Below are positions 55,945-59,719 of a DNA stretch of 59,719 bases, one piece after another (within the stretch, counting starts at the first letter, position 1; every line of letters starts with the position of its first letter). Origin of the DNA: Niveispirillum sp. GTDB taxonomy: Bacteria > Pseudomonadota > Alphaproteobacteria > Azospirillales > Azospirillaceae. Both the position numbers and the translations under genes were made by a program. The DNA lies in NCBI RefSeq assembly GCF_017996735.1, contig NZ_JAGOGJ010000031.1:1-59719 (forward strand), given 5' to 3'. The notes beneath the pieces are model-generated. The model saw only the letters and a program-made list of their open reading frames with translations, made no database searches and was not told the origin of the DNA.

Positions 55945-55961
55945 TGTCCGATTATGAACGG
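55945..55961 (+). promoter_or_regulatory. Candidate enhancer half-site of operon B
   Basis: TGTCCGATT, identical to the left half of the operon A palindrome and 132 nt before the -24 GG, exactly as in A. The right half is degenerate (ATGAACG). Confidence 0.5.
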
Positions 55962-56000
55962 CGCCCCTTCACACGTCGCCGCACCAACATCAGAGTTTCG

Positions 56001-56030
56001 CCATTTTTATCATTTTATGGACAAAAATGG
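56001..56030. promoter_or_regulatory. 8-14-8 inverted repeat in the operon B control region
   Basis: CCATTTTT and AAAAATGG flank a 14-nt AT-rich spacer between the distal site and the sigma-54 promoter. It may be a bend or a protein site. Operon A has no exact copy. Confidence 0.4.
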
Positions 56031-56046
56031 CATAGAAGAGCCTGAA

Positions 56047-56059
56047 TATTTTCCAGAAT
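56047..56059 (+). promoter_or_regulatory. 13-bp element shared by operons A and B (copy B)
   Basis: TATTTTCCAGAAT, 28 nt before TTGGCAC as in operon A. The following C also makes a GAATC (GANTC) site here. Confidence 0.5.
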
Positions 56060-56074
56060 CACTGGAAATGGCAC

Positions 56075-56091
56075 TTGGCACGCCCTTTGCT
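56075..56091 (+). promoter_or_regulatory. Sigma-54 (RpoN) promoter of small-protein operon B
   Basis: TTGGCAC-GCCCT-TTGCT with GG and GC 10 nt apart. The ATG of B1 lies 43 nt after the last T, exactly as in operon A. Confidence 0.85.
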
Positions 56092-56133
56092 GATATCCAG
56101 GCATCAAAACACAACGACCTGACGGAGATAAAG

Positions 56134-56283
56134 ATGACTGACCTGACGAACAAGATCGAAGCCGAAGGCTCCCTGATCGACATGCTGCTGGCCTCCGTTC
56201 CGACGGCCGCCGACCTGATCGAAGCCACGGCGGTGCTGAGCATCGCGGCCGTGATGACTGCCTGCCTGAACCTGATGCTCTGA
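56134..56283 (+). CDS. Small hydrophobic-tail protein B1 (49 aa), paralogue of A1
   Basis: GGAG 6 nt before ATG 56134. It starts MTDLTNKIEAEGSLIDMLLA, keeps SVPTAADLIEAT and ends with a hydrophobic helix (MTACLNLML). There is one Cys in the helix. Identity to A1 is 27 of 49 residues, highest in the start and in the PTAAD-IEAT core, which marks the probable functional segment. Other properties are as in A1. Confidence 0.85.
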   Translation: MTDLTNKIEAEGSLIDMLLASVPTAADLIEATAVLSIAAVMTACLNLML

Positions 56284-56324
56284 TCCCCGCCCCCCCTGAA
56301 TTCCTGAGAAATAGAGAGAATAGA

Positions 56325-56477
56325 ATGTCCGCTTTCATCCACACCGCCGCCCATGACGCCGATGAAATCCTGTCCGGCTTTCGCAGCACCGTCAGCGACA
56401 GTATCGGCGTCATCGAAACCGTGACGGTCCTGTCCGTCGCCGCGTTCCTGACGGCCCTGTTGAACGCCCTGATCTGA
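56325..56477 (+). CDS. Small hydrophobic-tail protein B2 (50 aa), paralogue of A3
   Basis: Second gene of operon B, 41 nt after B1, with GAGAG-rich leader but a weaker ribosome site. It reads MSAFIHTAAHDADEILSGFR, then STVSDSIGVIETVTVL and ends FLTALLNALI. Its stop is 18 nt from the stop of the convergent histidine kinase; no terminator is visible between them. Confidence 0.83.
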   Translation: MSAFIHTAAHDADEILSGFRSTVSDSIGVIETVTVLSVAAFLTALLNALI

Positions 56478-56495
56478 CAGCCGGTACTGCCCGGA

Positions 56496-59354
56496 TCAGA
56501 CGGAGATAGGAAGATAGGCGGTCGAAAGGTGCCCCGGCACCTCGCGCGGGATGCGCAAAGCGGCCACCGTACCCTGGCCCGGCACACTGTCGATGGTGAT
56601 GGAACCGTTGAGACGCTGGGTCACCTGATTGAACACCACATGCAGGCCCAGACCCATGCTGCCGGCGGCACGCCGGGTGGTGAAGAAGGGGTCGAAGACC
56701 CTGGGCAGGATGTCGGACGGGATTCCGTTCCCCTGGTCGACCACCGCGATTTCCACCGTATAGGCATCCAGCAGCCGCCCGCGCAGGATGATACGGCCCG
56801 GCCGATCCGGGGCATAGGCGTGATCCGCGATGTTGGAGACCAGATTGGTGATGACCTGGGCCAGGGCACCCGGATAGGTGTCCATCTGGATCGGCACCAC
56901 ATCGATCTCGATCCTGTTGCCATTGCCGGCCACCCGGGCCCGGATCAGCGACATGATCTCCGCCAGATATTCGCCCAGTTCAAAGACGCGCCGTTCGTCG
57001 CTGCCATGGTCGACGGCCACACCCTTGAAGGTGCGGATCATGTCTGCGGCCCGGGTCACGTTGCGCTGGGCCAGCGCCGCCAGTTCCCGCCCGTTTTCCA
57101 GTGCGTCGGTCAGGACAGACCGGGTCAGAACCCCCTTCTCCACCTGCCCGTGCAATTGCCGGATGCTGTCGTTGAGTTGGGAAACGGCCGACAGGGTGAC
57201 ACCCAGCGGCGTATTGACCTCATGCGCGACGCCGGCCACCAATTGCCCGAGCGCGGCCATCTTTTCCTGTTGCACCAGGCGCTGCAGGGCCTCCCGCGTT
57301 TCGCCAACGGCGCGGTCGAGTTGTTGATAGGCTTCGGCATTGGCCATGGCGATGGCACCATAAGCGCAGATGGTGCGGAATATCAGCAGTTCGCGCGGCC
57401 CATAGGCCTGCGGCCGGTCGCTCTGCACCGAGACGACGCCCAGCACGCGGTCGCCCAGCGCCAGCGGCCTGAACAGCACGGTGCGCATGCGGCGCGTTCC
57501 CGGCACGCTGTCGGAATGGGCATTGTCGCCCCAGGCGACCAGAATCTCCTCATTATCGCGAACGCAGCGGGCCGACAGATTGTCCGATGCCAGCGGAACA
57601 TGGCGCGACGGCAGGCGTTTCCCATCCTCCATCCGGTAACGGATATCGATGATCTGTCCCGCCTCGTCCTTCAGCCCCACGAACAGCGTGTTCGCGTGCA
57701 TCAGGTCATGCAGATGGCGCGACAGGGTGGTGAAGACGGATTCGCTGTCCAGACGGGCAGTGATCTCCTGCCCGATGGCCCCCAACCGTTCCAGTGTCTG
57801 GTTTGCGCGGTCCAGTTCGGCCGCACGCGCCGCCTCCGCCTCCGCCAGCTTGCGGTGATGCTCCGCCTCGGCCTTGGCCCGCGCCGTGTCAAAGCGCGCC
57901 TGCATGGCCAGGATGCGGGCGCCATTCTGCTTGTCGAAATTGCGCTGCCAACTGTCGCGCGCGCGGCGTTCGTAATTCAGGGCCTTCTCATGATCGCCCA
58001 TGCTTTCATAATCGCGCGACAGGGCGTTGTAGATTTCCGGCTGCAAGGTGAAACGGTCCAGCGTCTCCCCCAGGGCCACCGCTTCTTCCAGGGCGGCGAT
58101 GGCGCCGGCGGGATTGCCGGGTTCACTGGCCCGGCGCACATCCGCCAGGGCCTGCAGGGCACGGATACGATGATAGGCGTGCTGTATCTCCCGCCCGATA
58201 TCCACCCCGCGCCGGGCCACGACGGCGGCATCCTCCACACGCCCCAGTTTCAGCAGGCAGGCCGCCATGCCGACCACGCTGGACAGGTTGACGTCCTTCT
58301 GCTGGATCGCCTGCGAAATCTCCTCCGCCTTCACGAACCAGGGCAGCGCCTTTTCCGCCGAATCAATCTCCATCAGGAGATTGGCATAGGCGTTATAGAT
58401 GATCACATGCTTGCGGCGCTTGCCCAGATTCACGACAAAGGGCAAGGCCTCGTCGAAATATTCACGCGCCCGGGCATATTGTTTCAGGCTGGTCGTGGTT
58501 TCCGCCATGGAGGCCAGCGCGCTGCCGATGGCCATGGGCCATTCGGTGGGCTTCGCGATCTCATAGGATCGCTCCTTCCATTCCATGGCCGTCGCCAGAT
58601 CGAACAGATTGGCATAGGAGGCGCCCACGCTGTTGGCCAGACCGGTTGCCAGCCAATAGGCCCCGATGGCCAGCGCCGTGTCGAAGCCCGCCGTCAGGCT
58701 GGTGATCGCCGCCGGGAAATTCCCCAGTTGGAACTGGACGCCGCCCAGATAGGCCAGACGAAAAGCCGACGCGGCCGGGTTGCCCGCGACCGACACCACT
58801 TCCATGCGTTCGTTCCAGCGCCGCTGCGCTGCGCCGACATTCTGATACTGGTGGTTATAGGCCAACCGGCATTCAGCCAGCAGGGCACGATCCCCGTCCC
58901 CGCAGGCGCCATAGGCGGCAAGTGCCGCTTCCAGCTCGGCATTCGCCTGCTCGACATTCCCCAATGAGATGTGCATTTCCGACAGGGCCTGTCGCACATC
59001 GCCGATCCCCCGGCCATCACCCAGGGCCGTGAAGCCAGCCAATGCCTGCTCCAGCATCGTCTGCGCCTCGGCATCACGGGAGAACAGAATATCGATTTCC
59101 CCCCGGATCAGCAGCAGCCGGGCCTGCCAGAGACGCCGGTCGGCATCATCCGCAATCTGCACCAGCGCCCGCTCGGCCTGCTGGGTCAAGGCCAGGGCGC
59201 GGCGGCTGTCGCTCTGCCGGCACAACCACGCGGACCGGACATAAGAGGGCAAGTCGAAGGGCTGGCCGGCGTCAGCGGAGGCCCCCTCCGTGTCCGGCAG
59301 GTCGCTGATCAGGCTGAAATACTCAAAATCCCGGTAGGCGATCCGATCCTTCAT
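56496..59354 (-). CDS. Soluble TPR-GAF sensor histidine kinase
   Basis: A 952-residue cytoplasmic kinase without membrane helices. A long tetratricopeptide-like region (about 60-480; ALAGFTALGDGRGIGDVRQA, YARAREYFDEALPFV, HEKALNYERRARDSW) leads to a coiled coil (AKAEAEHHRKLAEAEAARAA), a GAF domain (about 530-680), a HisKA dimerisation domain with His711 in GVAHEVNTPLG, and a HATPase with N-box NLVSNIADHAY, VDQGNGIP, FDPFFTT and GSMGLGLHVV. The H-box resembles DctB-like kinases, which commonly pair with sigma-54 activators. No response regulator is in the window. It converges on the small-protein operons. Confidence 0.92.
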   Translation of the reverse strand: MKDRIAYRDFEYFSLISDLPDTEGASADAGQPFDLPSYVRSAWLCRQSDSRRALALTQQAERALVQIADDADRRLWQARLLLIRGEIDILFSRDAEAQTMLEQALAGFTALGDGRGIGDVRQALSEMHISLGNVEQANAELEAALAAYGACGDGDRALLAECRLAYNHQYQNVGAAQRRWNERMEVVSVAGNPAASAFRLAYLGGVQFQLGNFPAAITSLTAGFDTALAIGAYWLATGLANSVGASYANLFDLATAMEWKERSYEIAKPTEWPMAIGSALASMAETTTSLKQYARAREYFDEALPFVVNLGKRRKHVIIYNAYANLLMEIDSAEKALPWFVKAEEISQAIQQKDVNLSSVVGMAACLLKLGRVEDAAVVARRGVDIGREIQHAYHRIRALQALADVRRASEPGNPAGAIAALEEAVALGETLDRFTLQPEIYNALSRDYESMGDHEKALNYERRARDSWQRNFDKQNGARILAMQARFDTARAKAEAEHHRKLAEAEAARAAELDRANQTLERLGAIGQEITARLDSESVFTTLSRHLHDLMHANTLFVGLKDEAGQIIDIRYRMEDGKRLPSRHVPLASDNLSARCVRDNEEILVAWGDNAHSDSVPGTRRMRTVLFRPLALGDRVLGVVSVQSDRPQAYGPRELLIFRTICAYGAIAMANAEAYQQLDRAVGETREALQRLVQQEKMAALGQLVAGVAHEVNTPLGVTLSAVSQLNDSIRQLHGQVEKGVLTRSVLTDALENGRELAALAQRNVTRAADMIRTFKGVAVDHGSDERRVFELGEYLAEIMSLIRARVAGNGNRIEIDVVPIQMDTYPGALAQVITNLVSNIADHAYAPDRPGRIILRGRLLDAYTVEIAVVDQGNGIPSDILPRVFDPFFTTRRAAGSMGLGLHVVFNQVTQRLNGSITIDSVPGQGTVAALRIPREVPGHLSTAYLPISV

Positions 59355-59433
59355 GCTTGGTCAGTATTGCCCTTTCAAAGAGAAAATCAGCCGGCTCTGC
59401 ACAGTCTGAAACAGACGAACCAAAGCCCGAAGA

Positions 59434-59462
59434 GCCACAGGGGATGGCATATCCCCTGTGGC
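59434..59462. terminator. Hairpin between repeat protein gene and histidine kinase
   Basis: Perfect 12-bp stem GCCACAGGGGAT / ATCCCCTGTGGC with a 5-nt loop, downstream of the minus-strand repeat gene. There is no U-run. Confidence 0.55.
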
Positions 59463-59492
59463 CCGTCGGCAATTTAACTGTTTTTCAACGCT

Positions 59493-59719
59493 TTAGCGAG
59501 TGGGATTGCCATCCGTTTCAATGACATGGTCTTCCGTCGCGTCGTGATCCTCGGCGGCGTCGGCCGTGTGGTCTTCCGTGGCGTCATGATCCTCGGCGGC
59601 GTCGGCCGTGTGATCTTCCGTGGCGTCATGATCCTCGGCGGCGTCGGCCGTGTGATCTTCCGTCGCGTCATGATCCTCGGCGGCGTCGGCCGTGTGATCT
59701 TCCGTGGCGTCATGATCCT
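59493..59719 (-). CDS. Acidic 14-residue tandem-repeat protein, C-terminal part (N-terminus outside window)
   Basis: The frame is open from the right edge to TAA at 59493-59495. It encodes repeats of ATEDHTADAAEDHD (14 residues) and ends EDHVIETDGNPTR. The composition is Asp/Glu/His/Ala/Thr only, suggesting an extended, acidic, possibly metal-binding tail. A second open frame over the same DNA (to 59474) would encode a basic MTPRKITRPTPPRI repeat; the acidic frame looks more protein-like but this is not certain. Function unknown. Confidence 0.5.
   Translation of the reverse strand, partial: DHDATEDHTADAAEDHDATEDHTADAAEDHDATEDHTADAAEDHDATEDHTADAAEDHDATEDHVIETDGNPTR
59529..59719. repeat. 42-bp tandem repeat, at least 4.5 copies
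   Basis: Units begin at 59529, 59571, 59613, 59655 and 59697 and continue past the right edge. They differ at only a few bases (for example GTCGTG/GTCATG, GTCGCG/GTGGCG). There are no unique spacers, so this is a coding minisatellite, not a CRISPR. Confidence 0.93.

Larger units (their letters stand above)
55833..56074. other. Upstream control region of small-protein operon B
   Basis: No gene is supported. It contains the TGTCCGATT half-site (55945), the inverted repeat CCATTTTT (56001-56008) / AAAAATGG (56023-56030) in an AT-rich tract, and TATTTTCCAGAAT (56047-56059), here part of a 7-5-7 inverted repeat TTTCCAG-N5-CTGGAAA (56050-56068). Confidence 0.5.

Noticed and set aside
56529..58967. 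812-codon plus-strand frame opposite the histidine kinase, and similar long antisense frames over topA, parC, the glucan synthase, M13 peptidase, ABC exporter, CoxL and hemN
   Set aside because: High-GC codon bias leaves long open antisense frames. None shows a recognisable domain, while the opposite strand encodes clear conserved proteins.
59474..59713. Basic MTPRKITRPTPPRI-repeat frame on the minus strand
   Set aside because: It shares DNA with the acidic frame and its Arg/Pro/Thr repeat looks less like a real protein; kept only as an alternative because the true start is outside the window.
59529..59719. Possible CRISPR array
   Set aside because: The 42-bp units are contiguous with no unique spacers.

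Overview
The window looks like a chromosomal segment of a high-GC alphaproteobacterium, most likely of the Rhodospirillales/Azospirillaceae. The evidence is a CcrM-type GANTC methyltransferase, alphaproteobacterial-type ParC and PmbA, a GH17-GT2 cyclic beta-glucan synthase of the NdvB kind, YajQ, orphan molybdenum hydroxylase and many PAS/histidine-kinase signalling genes. The taxon is inferred from gene content only. There is no prophage, insertion sequence or CRISPR array.

Layout. 3-6206: 3' part of a giant Ig-repeat/RTX adhesin. 6592-10987: dprA, topA and a small exported protein. 10993-15652 (minus): periplasmic binding/Cache protein, parC, recO. 15763-22330: triple-PAS GGDEF/EAL protein, exported esterase plus HIT protein, and the GH17-GT2 glucan synthase. 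22382-25326 (minus): two tandem signal peptidases and an RsmB-type methyltransferase. 25461-28233: TetR/VOC divergent pair, thiE, fbaB. 28352-30672: ABC exporter and a coupled small gene. 30839-34121: rpmE, a Tet-like MFS pump, glutathione reductase. 34204-37782: cysQ coupled to an orphan CoxL-like hydroxylase and an orphan BrnA-type antitoxin. 37891-42961: SRAP protein, SNase-like protein, tRNA-Val, DUF3108 protein, gph, glmU, yajQ. 43046-48510: small membrane peptide, pmbA, TIGR02444 protein, M13 peptidase, GNAT, msrB. 48476-54672: ankyrin protein, e(P4)-type phosphatase, hemN, rnhB, ccrM.

The most unusual part is 54727-56477. Two adjacent, related operons encode five tiny (49-50 residue) proteins that I do not recognise: three in operon A and two in operon B. 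They share an acidic/amphipathic N-terminal half, a Glu near residue 30 and a hydrophobic C-terminal helix that ends Leu-Asn/His-x-Leu/Met-hydrophobic. Each operon is preceded by a near-perfect sigma-54 promoter (TTGGCAC-N5-TTGCT). The spacing to the start codon (43 nt from the end of the promoter), to a 13-bp upstream element and to a distal TGTCCGA site is the same in both operons. Operon A's distal site is a perfect 16-bp palindrome. Converging on them is a soluble TPR-GAF histidine kinase whose H-box (HEVNTPLG) resembles kinases that often work with sigma-54 activators. I read this as a duplicated, RpoN-controlled small-protein system of unknown function.

Other themes are c-di-GMP and surface biology (adhesin, PAS-GGDEF-EAL, YajQ, cyclic glucan), a dense GANTC cluster that suggests self-control of ccrM, and an acidic 14-residue tandem repeat protein cut by the right edge.
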